From UBA6019 sp036564345 (GTDB lineage Bacteria > Chloroflexota > Dormibacteria > Dormibacterales > Dormibacteraceae): DNA of 15,263 bases. The stretch spans positions 1 to 15,263 of the forward strand of contig DATCOZ010000290.1 of NCBI GenBank assembly GCA_036564345.1. The letters run 5' to 3'. This document shows, piece after piece, positions 1 to 5,946 of this stretch (the first letter of the stretch is position 1; every line of letters begins with the position of its first letter). The notes below the pieces were generated by a model that saw only the letters and a program-made list of their open reading frames with translations, did no database searches and was not told where the DNA came from. Position numbers and translations under genes: made by a program.

Positions 1-2
1 TG

Positions 3-56
3 GCGGGCTTCGGCGCCGCCCTCCTGCTGATCCAGCGCCGGGAGGTCGGCACCTAG
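3..56 (+). CDS. C-terminal end of a membrane protein (partial)
   Basis: Only the last 17 codons are inside the window, ending with TAG at 54-56. The residues are a small and hydrophobic run (AGFGAALLLIQ) followed by a short charged tail (RREVGT). This is how a last transmembrane helix with a cytoplasmic positive end looks, for example in a multipass transporter or permease. The other two forward frames are less plausible: one stops at 28 and one gives a proline/arginine-rich string. The family cannot be named from so little sequence. The stop lies about 20 nt before the -10 box of the next gene. Confidence 0.5.
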   Translation, partial: AGFGAALLLIQRREVGT

Positions 57-78
57 AAGTAGCCTGCGAGGCCTGTAC

Positions 79-84
79 TAGTCT
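79..84 (+). promoter_or_regulatory. Possible -10 box (TAGTCT) of a leaderless ligase-like mRNA
   Basis: TAGTCT matches the TANNNT -10 pattern and is followed by 8 nt and then GTG at 93, the spacing expected when transcription starts at or next to the start codon. There is no Shine-Dalgarno sequence before either candidate start. No clear -35 box is seen. The same arrangement occurs at other gene starts in this window, which is the main support. Confidence 0.35.
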
Positions 85-92
85 TGCGGTTG

Positions 93-1124
93 GTGTCCTC
101 CAGCCCGGACCAGCTCTCGATCGAGGTCGGCGGCTTCCCGACCGCCGTCCGGCCGATGCAGGCCGAGCCGGCCGAGGCCCCCTTCAGCAACAACGAGTAC
201 CTCTTCGAGGTCAAGTGGGACGGCCTCCGCTGCCTCCTTTTCGTGGGGCCCGACGGCGGGGTGCGCCTGCAGGACCGCGCGCTGCGCGACGTCACCTACC
301 AGTTTCCAGAGTTTGGCAACCTCGGCGGACTGCTGCCGCCGGGCACCGTCCTCGACGGCGCGCTGGTGGTGACCGATGGCGAAGGGAGGCCGGAGACCGG
401 CGCGCTGCGGCGCCGCCTGGCGGGCCCGGCCGGCGAGGACCAGCGGCCGGCCGCCTACCTTGCCTTCGACCTCCTCTACCTAGAGGGCCGGCCGATGCTC
501 CGCAAGCCGCTCTACCAGCGCAAGAAGCAGCTTCACAAGGTGGTCGGCTCGGGCCGCCACCTCTACGCGCCGAAGCACATCGAGGCGGAGGGCGTCGAGC
601 TCTACGAGGCGTGCCTCGAGCAGGGCCTCGAGGGGATGATGGCCAAGCACCGCCAGAGCCTCTACGTGCCCGGCCAGCGAAGCCCGTTCTGGCTCCAGGT
701 GAAGGCGGTCAAGTCGGACCCCTTCGTCGTCGTCGGCTGGATGGGCAGAGAGCCGTTCGACGCCCTCGTGGTCGCCTTCCACGAGTCAGGCCGGCTGCTT
801 CCCTGCGGGACGGTTGGGGGCGGCTTCGAGCCGGCCGTGCGGGAGCAGGTCGCCGAACGGCTGAGCGAGCTCCACAGCGAGGACAGCCCGCTCGAGCCGC
901 CGCCGATCATGGTCTCCCCCGTCCACTGGGTGCGGCCCGAGCTCGTCGTCGCCGTCCGCTACTCGGAGTGGTCGCCCGACGGCACCCTCCGCTTCCCCAT
1001 CTTCGACGCGCTCAGGCCGGAGGTTCACCCGACCGAGTGCACCCGCCAGCGGCCGCGGGTCGTGCTGGCCGGGCGGACGCCGCAGGACAGCCCGAGCTTC
1101 TACCTGACCCGCTTTCCGTTCTAG
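93..1124 (+). CDS. Divergent ATP-dependent DNA ligase-like protein (LigD/LigC-type ligase and OB domains)
   Basis: 343 aa from GTG 93; TTG at 84 is an alternative start three codons earlier. The adenylation core is recognisable: motif I KWDGLR with the nucleotidyl-acceptor lysine at K41, motif IIIa AFDLLYLEG near 124-132, motif IV EGMMAK at 180-185 and motif V WLQVK at 200-204. The C-terminal part resembles the LigD OB fold (GTVGGGF near 239-245, RYSEWSPDG at 289-297, LRFPIF). There is no polymerase or phosphoesterase domain, so this is the stand-alone ligase form. Several positions differ from active ligases: motif III reads DGA instead of DGE (A90), the motif Ia SRNG is replaced by DRALRD, the first lysine of motif V is Q202, and the motif VI RxDK is RPEV. 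Fold assignment is firm, but strand-joining activity is doubtful. It may be a specialised, RNA-directed or inactive relative. It converges on the HAD gene with 27 nt between stops. Confidence 0.8.
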   Translation: MSSSPDQLSIEVGGFPTAVRPMQAEPAEAPFSNNEYLFEVKWDGLRCLLFVGPDGGVRLQDRALRDVTYQFPEFGNLGGLLPPGTVLDGALVVTDGEGRPETGALRRRLAGPAGEDQRPAAYLAFDLLYLEGRPMLRKPLYQRKKQLHKVVGSGRHLYAPKHIEAEGVELYEACLEQGLEGMMAKHRQSLYVPGQRSPFWLQVKAVKSDPFVVVGWMGREPFDALVVAFHESGRLLPCGTVGGGFEPAVREQVAERLSELHSEDSPLEPPPIMVSPVHWVRPELVVAVRYSEWSPDGTLRFPIFDALRPEVHPTECTRQRPRVVLAGRTPQDSPSFYLTRFPF

Positions 1125-1151
1125 GGCTCCCTGGCGTCGCCGTCCCCGCGG

Positions 1152-1883
1152 CTAACGCGTGAGGCCGAGCGCCACCTCGAGCTCCGAGTAAGAGTCGATC
1201 ACCGCGTCGCCCTCGGGTCCCTCGCCGGTGTCGTCGTTGAACCCCCGGAAGCGCACCGCACGCATGCCGAGCGCCCTGGCGCCGGCCATGTCGGTGAAGC
1301 GCAGGTCGCCGATGTGGGCCGCTTCAGCCGGCGCGGCGCCCAGCCCGGCGAGGGCTTTGCGGAAGATCTCCGGCCGCGGTTTGGTGACGCCAACCTCGTC
1401 CGAGAAGGCCATCGCTTCGGGGTCGAAATGACGGCCCAGCCCGGTTCTTTCGAGCTGGCCGCGGAGCACCCGGCCGACCATCATCCCCGAGTCGCAGACG
1501 ATCCCGAGCGGGATGCCGCGGTCGCGAAGCCTGGCGATCGCCGCCTCGACTCCGGCGATCGGCGTCAGCGTGCGATCCGGCGCGGGGTCCTCGATGAGTC
1601 GCTGCAGCTCGGCGCGCGACTCGGGCGGGGCCTCGAGTCGGAGCTCGGCGAGGAGGTGCTCGATGATCGCCGCCGGCCCGAAGTGGTCGGACCGTCGCCA
1701 GGCGGCGTCCTGGGTGGCGATCCCGGCCGCGAAGGCCGCGTCCACGACCTGGGGAGAGAGCTCGGCGCGGTGCCTGGCGACGAAGTCGCGGACGGCCTTG
1801 CGGCGGATCTCCGCCGCCGAGCCATTCCACTCGAAGAGTGTTCCCCAGAAGTCGAAGGTGACCGCTTTGAGCGGTTCAGCCAC
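1152..1883 (-). CDS. HAD-superfamily hydrolase
   Basis: 243 aa starting at GTG 1883, which overlaps the stop of the upstream Nudix gene by 8 nt (GTGGCTGA). An ATG at 1931 would add 16 residues of shadow sequence and is unlikely. Haloacid dehalogenase-type motifs are all in place: nucleophile D11 in FDFWGTL, motif II serine S132 (CDSG), motif III lysine K168 (TKPRPEIF), and motif IV GD at 192-193 with D198. The second Asp of the phosphatase-type DxD motif is Trp (W13), as in many FDxWGTL or dehalogenase-like members, so phosphatase activity should not be assumed. Residues 15-110 form the helical C1 cap. It is a soluble cytoplasmic enzyme and the last gene of the long minus-strand operon. Its substrate is unknown. 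Confidence 0.85.
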   Translation of the reverse strand: MAEPLKAVTFDFWGTLFEWNGSAAEIRRKAVRDFVARHRAELSPQVVDAAFAAGIATQDAAWRRSDHFGPAAIIEHLLAELRLEAPPESRAELQRLIEDPAPDRTLTPIAGVEAAIARLRDRGIPLGIVCDSGMMVGRVLRGQLERTGLGRHFDPEAMAFSDEVGVTKPRPEIFRKALAGLGAAPAEAAHIGDLRFTDMAGARALGMRAVRFRGFNDDTGEGPEGDAVIDSYSELEVALGLTR

Positions 1884-2376
1884 CGACGTCGACAGGGTTG
1901 CTCGGGATCTCGCCGGCGAGCAGCCGCGCAAGGAAGAAGGAGAGCCGGCGCGGGGCGAAGGTCTCCTCCGAAGCTTCCAGCTCGGAGTGCGTCCACCAGC
2001 GGAACTCCTCCAGCACCTCGAGCTCCTGGGCGTCGTTTCCGGAGCGGTCGACCTGGTGGGCGCCGACGCGGAGGAGGTAGAACCGCTCTCGCTGCCGGTA
2101 GGCGCGCCCGTTCCAGTTGAAGACGTGCTCGCGGAGCCAGACGCAGGGTCCGAGCGTCACCTCCCGCAAGCCGACCTCCTCGGCGAGCTCGCGAAGCGCG
2201 GCTTCGACGTGGTGCTCGCCTGCCGCCAGGCCCCCGCCTGGTGTGATCCAGAGATGGTCGCCGCTCTTCAGCCGCCACCTCAGGAGCAGGATGCGGTCAG
2301 CGCCGTCGAGGAGGATCACCCGCGCCGCGTGGCGGAGGACCGGCTGCTCCGTCGTCAGGTCAGGCGAGAATGTCAT
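1876..2376 (-). CDS. Nudix hydrolase
   Basis: 166 aa with a complete Nudix box at residues 48-70 (GGLAAGE, then REL and AEEVGL, fitting Gx5Ex7REUxEExGU). The paired glutamates bind the metal used to cleave a nucleoside diphosphate linked to another group. The start is ATG 2376 because GAGGT at 2382-2386 lies 5 nt upstream. The longer reading to 2511 is antisense-like sequence inside yraN. It overlaps the end of yraN by 17 nt and the start of the HAD gene by 8 nt, suggesting translational coupling. A Trp/Phe-rich C-terminal half (EEFRWWTHSEL near 123-133) is typical of Nudix proteins of the MutT/ADP-ribose group. The substrate cannot be decided from sequence. Confidence 0.9.
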   Translation of the reverse strand: MTFSPDLTTEQPVLRHAARVILLDGADRILLLRWRLKSGDHLWITPGGGLAAGEHHVEAALRELAEEVGLREVTLGPCVWLREHVFNWNGRAYRQRERFYLLRVGAHQVDRSGNDAQELEVLEEFRWWTHSELEASEETFAPRRLSFFLARLLAGEIPSNPVDVGG

Positions 2377-2692
2377 CGACGACCTCGAGGCTGATCGCGA
2401 CCAGCCGGAAGTGGATCGGCCCGCGCCACCCGCTCGCGGCGCGGTACTCGGCGACGGTTCCCGCCATGGCGCGCTGCTTGCCGGCGTCGATCGCCTCCAG
2501 CGGAGTGCCATGGGCGGCCCCGACCCTCGTCTTGACCTCCACCAGGGAGACCTCGCGGCCGCGCCGGCAGACGAGGTCGATCTCGCCTCGCCGGCAGCGG
2601 AAGTTGCGGGCCAGCACCTCGTAGCCGAGGCCCCGGAAGTGCTCGGCGGCGAGCTCCTCGCCGGCTCTACCCAACCGCTGCCGGGTCAGCAA
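2360..2692 (-). CDS. yraN: YraN-family (UPF0102) endonuclease-like protein
   Basis: 110 aa, usual length for the family, starting at TTG 2692 and overlapping the end of rnhB by 26 nt. Residues 5-40 carry the family hallmark: RLGRAGEELAAEH, then GYEVLARNFRCRRGEIDL, then VEVKTR at 51-56. D39, E52 and K54 form a PD-(D/E)xK-like nuclease core of the Holliday-junction-resolvase fold. Biochemical function is not established for most members; the position after rnhB is the conserved one. No alternative ATG or GTG start keeps the conserved N-terminus. Confidence 0.9.
   Translation of the reverse strand: MLTRQRLGRAGEELAAEHFRGLGYEVLARNFRCRRGEIDLVCRRGREVSLVEVKTRVGAAHGTPLEAIDAGKQRAMAGTVAEYRAASGWRGPIHFRLVAISLEVVDDILA
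2382..2386 (-). promoter_or_regulatory. Shine-Dalgarno site of the Nudix gene
   Basis: On the minus strand GAGGT is followed by 5 nt (CGTCG) and ATG 2376. It lies inside the last codons of yraN and fixes the Nudix start against the much longer open frame. Confidence 0.6.
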
Positions 2693-3338
2693 TCTCGAAG
2701 GCGATCGGACCGCCCGCGGCCAGCTCGCGCACGCGGCGCCAGGAGGTGCGGTGGATGGGGCTGGGACCGAGGAAGCGGATCGCCTCCTGGTGGGCGGCAG
2801 TGGCGTAGCCCTTGTGGAGGGCGAAGCCGTAGCCGGGGTACTCGCTGTCGAACTTGATCATCTGGAGGTCGCGGTGGACCTTGGCGACGATGCTGGCCGC
2901 CATGATCGAGGCGCAGGTGCTGTCGCCCTTGACGACCGCGAGCTGGGGCAGGGGCGACTCGGGCACGTCGAAGGCGTCGAGCAGCAGGTACTCGACGGGC
3001 AGCCCGAGCGACGCCACGGCGCGCTCCATCGCAAGCTGCCGCGCCCGCGTCATCCCGACCCGGTTGAACTCGCGGGCGTCGACCTGGCCGACGCCGACCG
3101 CGATCGCCTGGCGGCGGATCCGCCGGTCGAGGATCAGCCGCTGGCCGTGGCTGAGCTTCTTGGAGTCGTCCAGGCCTGGCAGCCGGGCGCTCAGCGGAAG
3201 CACCGCGGCGCCGGCGACGACCGGCCCGGCGAGGGGACCGAGGCCCACCTCGTCGACGCCGGCGACCACTTTGAAGCCCATGCCGAGCGCGGTCCGCTCC
3301 CAGGCCCAGAGCTGGGGGCGCCGGGTCCTCTTCCTCAC
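2667..3338 (-). CDS. rnhB: Ribonuclease HII
   Basis: 223 aa. The enzyme nicks RNA in RNA-DNA hybrids and at single ribonucleotides in DNA. Catalytic acids are visible: D29 and E30 in GVDEVG, D121 (LLLDAF), and D157 (AKVHRD). Other family blocks are DDSKKLS near 57-63, KGDS at 137-140 and YPGYGFALHKGY at 167-178. The family's DEVGRGPLAG reads DEVGLGPLAG here, so the Arg of the GRG motif, which contacts the RNA-DNA junction, is Leu33. Start GTG 3338 is kept because residues 10-27 (LWAWERTALGMGFKVVAG) look like the native N-terminus, but it has no Shine-Dalgarno and sits one base downstream of a perfect hairpin. ATG 3281 is the next option. It is preceded by rplS (47 nt gap); lepB, often found between them, is absent. 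Confidence 0.92.
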   Translation of the reverse strand: MRKRTRRPQLWAWERTALGMGFKVVAGVDEVGLGPLAGPVVAGAAVLPLSARLPGLDDSKKLSHGQRLILDRRIRRQAIAVGVGQVDAREFNRVGMTRARQLAMERAVASLGLPVEYLLLDAFDVPESPLPQLAVVKGDSTCASIMAASIVAKVHRDLQMIKFDSEYPGYGFALHKGYATAAHQEAIRFLGPSPIHRTSWRRVRELAAGGPIAFEIADPAAVG

Positions 3339-3339
3339 C

Positions 3340-3372
3340 GTCGGAGCCTACTCAAAGCGAGCCCGCTCCGAC
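3340..3372 (-). promoter_or_regulatory. Hairpin between rplS and rnhB covering the rnhB start region
   Basis: The arms GTCGGAGC and GCTCCGAC (3340-3347 and 3365-3372) are perfect 8-bp complements, with an inner CTC/GAG pair and a short GCTTT loop. The 3' arm ends two bases from GTG 3338. No T-run follows, so it is a poor intrinsic terminator. An mRNA-stability, processing or start-masking element is more likely. Confidence 0.5.
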
Positions 3373-3385
3373 AGTCTTTACCGCG

Positions 3386-3835
3386 CTAAGCGCCGACTTT
3401 GGCCTTTGCCTTCGGCTTGGCCTTGGCTTTGCCGCCGTTCGGAGCGGGCTTGGCCTCATCTTCGACCGGCACCGCCCTGGCGGCTGCCACCTTGGGGCGG
3501 CGCTCCTTGATCCGGCCTTCCTTGCCGATCTTGTCGCGGAGGTAGTACAGCCGTGCCTGGCGGACGTCGCCGTGGCGGAGCACCTCGATCTTGTCGATGC
3601 GGGGCGAGTGGATCATGAAGGTCCGCTCGACGCCGACGCCGTGGGTGACGCGGCGGACCGTGAAGTTCTTCCTCAACCCGCCGCCGGTGACCCGGATGAC
3701 GAGGCCTTCGAAGACCTGGATCCGCTCCCGGGTCCCCTCGACGACCTTGGCGTGGACGCGGATGGTGTCACCGGGCCGCAGCGCCGGCACGGACTCCTTG
3801 AACTGCTCCTGCTCGATCTGGTCGATCACGTTCAT
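3386..3835 (-). CDS. rplS: 50S ribosomal protein L19 with basic tail
   Basis: 149 aa from ATG 3835. Residues 1-115 match the L19 fold (RPGDTIRVHAKVVEGTRERIQ split across 20-40, FEGLVIRV, RRVTHGVGVERTF, HSPRIDKIEV, ARLYYLRDKIGK). L19 lies at the 30S-50S interface. Ordinary L19 ends near residue 115. Here a 34-residue extension follows, ending in an Ala/Lys repeat (KAKAKPKAKAK), probably disordered and RNA-binding. ATGA overlaps the trmD stop, the typical coupled arrangement. Confidence 0.96.
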   Translation of the reverse strand: MNVIDQIEQEQFKESVPALRPGDTIRVHAKVVEGTRERIQVFEGLVIRVTGGGLRKNFTVRRVTHGVGVERTFMIHSPRIDKIEVLRHGDVRQARLYYLRDKIGKEGRIKERRPKVAAARAVPVEDEAKPAPNGGKAKAKPKAKAKVGA

Positions 3836-4524
3836 CTCTTCGTTTCCCCTTGCTGCGGAGTCCCTGCCCGGGCGAGCGTGCGCCGCTGCGCCTGCGCCTG
3901 CCGCCAGGCCTCGATCTCACGATGGTTGCCGGAGAGCAGCACTTCGGGAACCCGAAGGCCGCGGAACTCCGCCGGACGAGTGTATTGCGGATGGCCGAGC
4001 AGGTCGGTGGTGAAGGAGTCGCCGGCGAGCGACTCCTCGTCGCCGAGCACGCCCGGAACGAGCCTCGAGACGGCGTCGATGACCACCATCGCGGGCACCT
4101 CCCCGCCGCTCAGGACGTAGTCCCCGATCGAGATCTCCCGGTCGGCGAGGGACTCGCGGACGCGGTCGTCGATGCCCTCGTAGCGGCCGCAGACGATCAC
4201 CAGGCCGGGCTCGGCCGCCAGCTCGCGGGCCAGCTGCTGGCTGAACGGCTCGCCCCAGGGCTCCATCAGGATCACCGGCCCGCCGTTCTCGGCCCGGATC
4301 GCCTCGATTGCCTCGAACAGCGGCTCCGGCTTGAGGACCATGCCCGGTCCTCCGCCGTAGGGCACATCGTCGACCTGGCGGTGGCGGTCGTGGGTGTGCT
4401 CGCGGAGGTCGTGGGCGTGGAGCTCGACCAGGCCGCGCCCGATCGCGCGGCCGACGACGCCGGCCGTGAAGACCGGCTCGAAGACCTCGGGAAACAGGCT
4501 GACGACGTCGAAGCGCAGCGTCAC
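3832..4524 (-). CDS. trmD: tRNA (guanine-37-N1)-methyltransferase
   Basis: 230 aa starting at GTG 4524, which overlaps the rimM stop (GTGA). The open frame extends to 4884, but that part is arginine/proline-rich shadow of rimM. The enzyme uses S-adenosylmethionine to methylate G37 next to the anticodon, preventing frameshifts. Knotted SPOUT motifs are clear: LFPEVFE at 10-16, PYGGGPGMVLKPEPLF at 55-70, CGRYEGIDDRV at 112-122, EISIGDYVLSGGE at 130-142 and GHPQYTRP at 177-184. R154 and D169 fall at the catalytic positions known from E. coli TrmD. It shares the operon with rpsP, rimM and rplS as in most bacteria. Confidence 0.96.
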   Translation of the reverse strand: MTLRFDVVSLFPEVFEPVFTAGVVGRAIGRGLVELHAHDLREHTHDRHRQVDDVPYGGGPGMVLKPEPLFEAIEAIRAENGGPVILMEPWGEPFSQQLARELAAEPGLVIVCGRYEGIDDRVRESLADREISIGDYVLSGGEVPAMVVIDAVSRLVPGVLGDEESLAGDSFTTDLLGHPQYTRPAEFRGLRVPEVLLSGNHREIEAWRQAQAQRRTLARAGTPQQGETKR

Positions 4525-5027
4525 CGGGCTTCCTCGACCTCGAAGAGCCAGTCCTGCACGGTGACCCGTCCCGCCTCCAGGTCGACGGCGATGACGGCGT
4601 CCCGGGTCGCCGGGAGCAGGTGCTCGGCGCCGTCGTCTGCCGCGACGACCCAGACGTCGTTGGCCGGCCGCTCGAGCACTGCGGTCAGCTCGCCGACGGT
4701 GCGGCCCGATCCCGTCACCACCGCCAGGCCGATCAGTTGGTGGTGGTAGTAGGAGCCCTCGGCGAGCGGCCGGACCGCGTCTGCCGGCACCTCGAGGTAG
4801 CGGCCGCGATGCAGCTCGGCGAGGGTGCGGTTGTCGATCCCGACCAGCTTCAGGGTGACCGTCGGATGGCCCGGCTTCCACCATTCGACGCGGTGGGCGC
4901 GGCCGTCCAGGAAGAGCTCGGCGCCCGGCGCGAAGCGATCCTCGAAATCCGTCAAGGGATAGACCTTGACGGCGCCGGCGAGCCCGAAGGGCCCCGTCAC
5001 CTGGCCGACGCGAACGAAATCAGGCAA
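4521..5027 (-). CDS. rimM: 16S rRNA processing / 30S maturation factor RimM
   Basis: 168 aa from TTG 5027, overlapping the stop of the KH gene by 8 nt. The N-terminal barrel (VGQVTGPFGLAGAVKVYPLTDF near 7-28) and the C-terminal PRC-barrel part (LIGLAVVTGSGRTVGEL, then HLLPATRDAVIAVDLEAGRV) are both present. RimM binds S19 and assists late 30S assembly. Length is normal for the family. It lies between khpA and trmD, the standard order. Confidence 0.94.
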   Translation of the reverse strand: MPDFVRVGQVTGPFGLAGAVKVYPLTDFEDRFAPGAELFLDGRAHRVEWWKPGHPTVTLKLVGIDNRTLAELHRGRYLEVPADAVRPLAEGSYYHHQLIGLAVVTGSGRTVGELTAVLERPANDVWVVAADDGAEHLLPATRDAVIAVDLEAGRVTVQDWLFEVEEAR

Positions 5028-5382
5028 GGTCCACGAACACCCGGCGGCGCTCGCGGAGGGACGCGGCGCGGACCAGGGAGCGGAGCGCCTCGATGTTCCG
5101 GCCTCCCTTCCCGATCAGCTTGCCGATGTCCTCCTCGGCCATCTTCACGGTGACCGAGACGGTGCCGCGGGAGCGTTCGAACGACTCCACGACGACCTCC
5201 TCGGGCTTCTCGGCGATCGACTTGGCGACGAACTCGACGAGGGCCCGGTAGTCGACCGGGGGCCCGCTCGGGCCGCGGCTGAATCCGCTCCGCTCACGGT
5301 CGAAGGGTGGCCGGCCGCCACCGCCGCCGGGGCCGCCCAGCCGCTGGGGACGGAAGCCGCCGGGCCGCCCGACGTCGCCCAC
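5020..5382 (-). CDS. khpA: KhpA/YlqC-type KH-domain RNA-binding protein with Gly/Arg-rich N-terminus
   Basis: 120 aa. Residues 43-120 match the usual full-length KhpA (about 76-80 aa): VDYRALVEFVAKSIAEKPEEV, then the KH loop GKGG at 91-94 inside IGKLIGKGGRNIEALR. KhpA binds single-stranded RNA, often with KhpB, and influences cell-division and elongation genes in Gram-positives. The first 42 residues are an extra low-complexity segment rich in Gly, Arg and Pro (GGPGGGGGRPP). There is no usable start codon between this segment and the KH domain, so the extension looks real. GTG 5382 immediately follows the rpsP TAG with no gap. The 3' end overlaps rimM by 8 nt. Confidence 0.88.
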   Translation of the reverse strand: MGDVGRPGGFRPQRLGGPGGGGGRPPFDRERSGFSRGPSGPPVDYRALVEFVAKSIAEKPEEVVVESFERSRGTVSVTVKMAEEDIGKLIGKGGRNIEALRSLVRAASLRERRRVFVDLA

Positions 5383-5910
5383 CTAAGCCTTCTCCTCTGC
5401 GTCCGGCTCCGCGTCGGCGACCGCCTCGGGCTCGGCAACCGTTTCGGTCTCGGCGACGGGCTCCGCCTCCGCAACTGGCTCCGCCTCGGCAACGGTCTCC
5501 GGCTCGGCAGCCGCCTCCGGCTCTGTAGCCGTCTCCGGCTCAGCCGCGGTCTCGACCTCGGCGGCCGCTGGGGCAGGTGCCGGCGGCGCCTCGACACGCT
5601 TGGCGACCGGTTTCGGCTCCTTCCTGACGGCGCCGACGTTGACTGCCTTCGGGTGGCGGATCGCCGCTCCCTGGATGATCCCCTCCCGCTGGAGGAGGCT
5701 GCGCGCCGCGTCCGACGGCTGGGCGCCCTTGGCCAGCCATTCCTGGACCTTGGGCCCGTCGATCCGGATCGTGGCCGGCGAGGTCAGGGGATCGTAGATG
5801 CCGAGCTGCTCGATGAACCGCCCGTCGCGCGGCGACCGGGCATCGGCAACCACCAGCCGGTAGAACGGCTTCTTCTTCGCGCCCATCCGCCTAAGGCGAA
5901 TCTTTACCAA
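5383..5910 (-). CDS. rpsP: 30S ribosomal protein S16 with long acidic tail
   Basis: 175 aa, about twice the usual size. Residues 1-80 are canonical S16 (VKIRLRRMGAKKKPFYRLVV, SPRDGRFIEQLGIYDPL, then QPSDAARSLL). S16 is an early 30S assembly protein. After a linker (81-118) comes a 57-residue tail (119-175) made of degenerate Ala-Glu-Pro-Glu-Thr/Val units with almost no basic residues until the last Lys. The start is TTG 5910, set by a strong GGAGGA seven bases upstream. The gene lies 36 nt after ffh, one of the two longest gaps of the operon, and has its own good ribosome site, consistent with the high expression expected of a ribosomal protein. Confidence 0.95.
   Translation of the reverse strand: MVKIRLRRMGAKKKPFYRLVVADARSPRDGRFIEQLGIYDPLTSPATIRIDGPKVQEWLAKGAQPSDAARSLLQREGIIQGAAIRHPKAVNVGAVRKEPKPVAKRVEAPPAPAPAAAEVETAAEPETATEPEAAAEPETVAEAEPVAEAEPVAETETVAEPEAVADAEPDAEEKA
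5386..5556 (-). repeat. Degenerate short repeats encoding the acidic S16 tail
   Basis: The DNA encoding residues 119-175 of S16 consists of imperfect units of about 18 nt (plus-strand pattern like GCCTCGGCAACGGTCTCCG), which translate to A-E-P-E-T-V-like hexads. The units stay in frame, so this is coding repeat growth rather than a noncoding array. Confidence 0.7.
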
Positions 5911-5916
5911 GGCAAA

Positions 5917-5922
5917 TCCTCC
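5917..5922 (-). promoter_or_regulatory. Strong Shine-Dalgarno site of rpsP
   Basis: GGAGGA on the minus strand, 6 nt before the TTG start (GGAGG to TTG is 7 nt). It is the best ribosome-binding site in the window and decides the TTG start. Confidence 0.75.
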
Positions 5923-5946
5923 AGAACCTGCGGTTGAAAGCTCATC

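Noticed and set aside
1125..1151. Terminator between the converging ligase-like and HAD genes
   Set aside because: The 27-nt gap has no stable inverted repeat and no T-run in either direction.
215..1162. Arg/Ala/Pro-rich plus-strand frame overlapping the ligase-like gene
   Set aside because: It is a shifted reading of the ligase-like gene with biased composition and no motifs.
4525..4884. Longer TrmD with a 120-residue N-terminal extension
   Set aside because: The added part is Arg/Gly/Pro shadow of rimM, and GTG 4524 gives the canonical TrmD N-terminus with a 4-nt coupled overlap.
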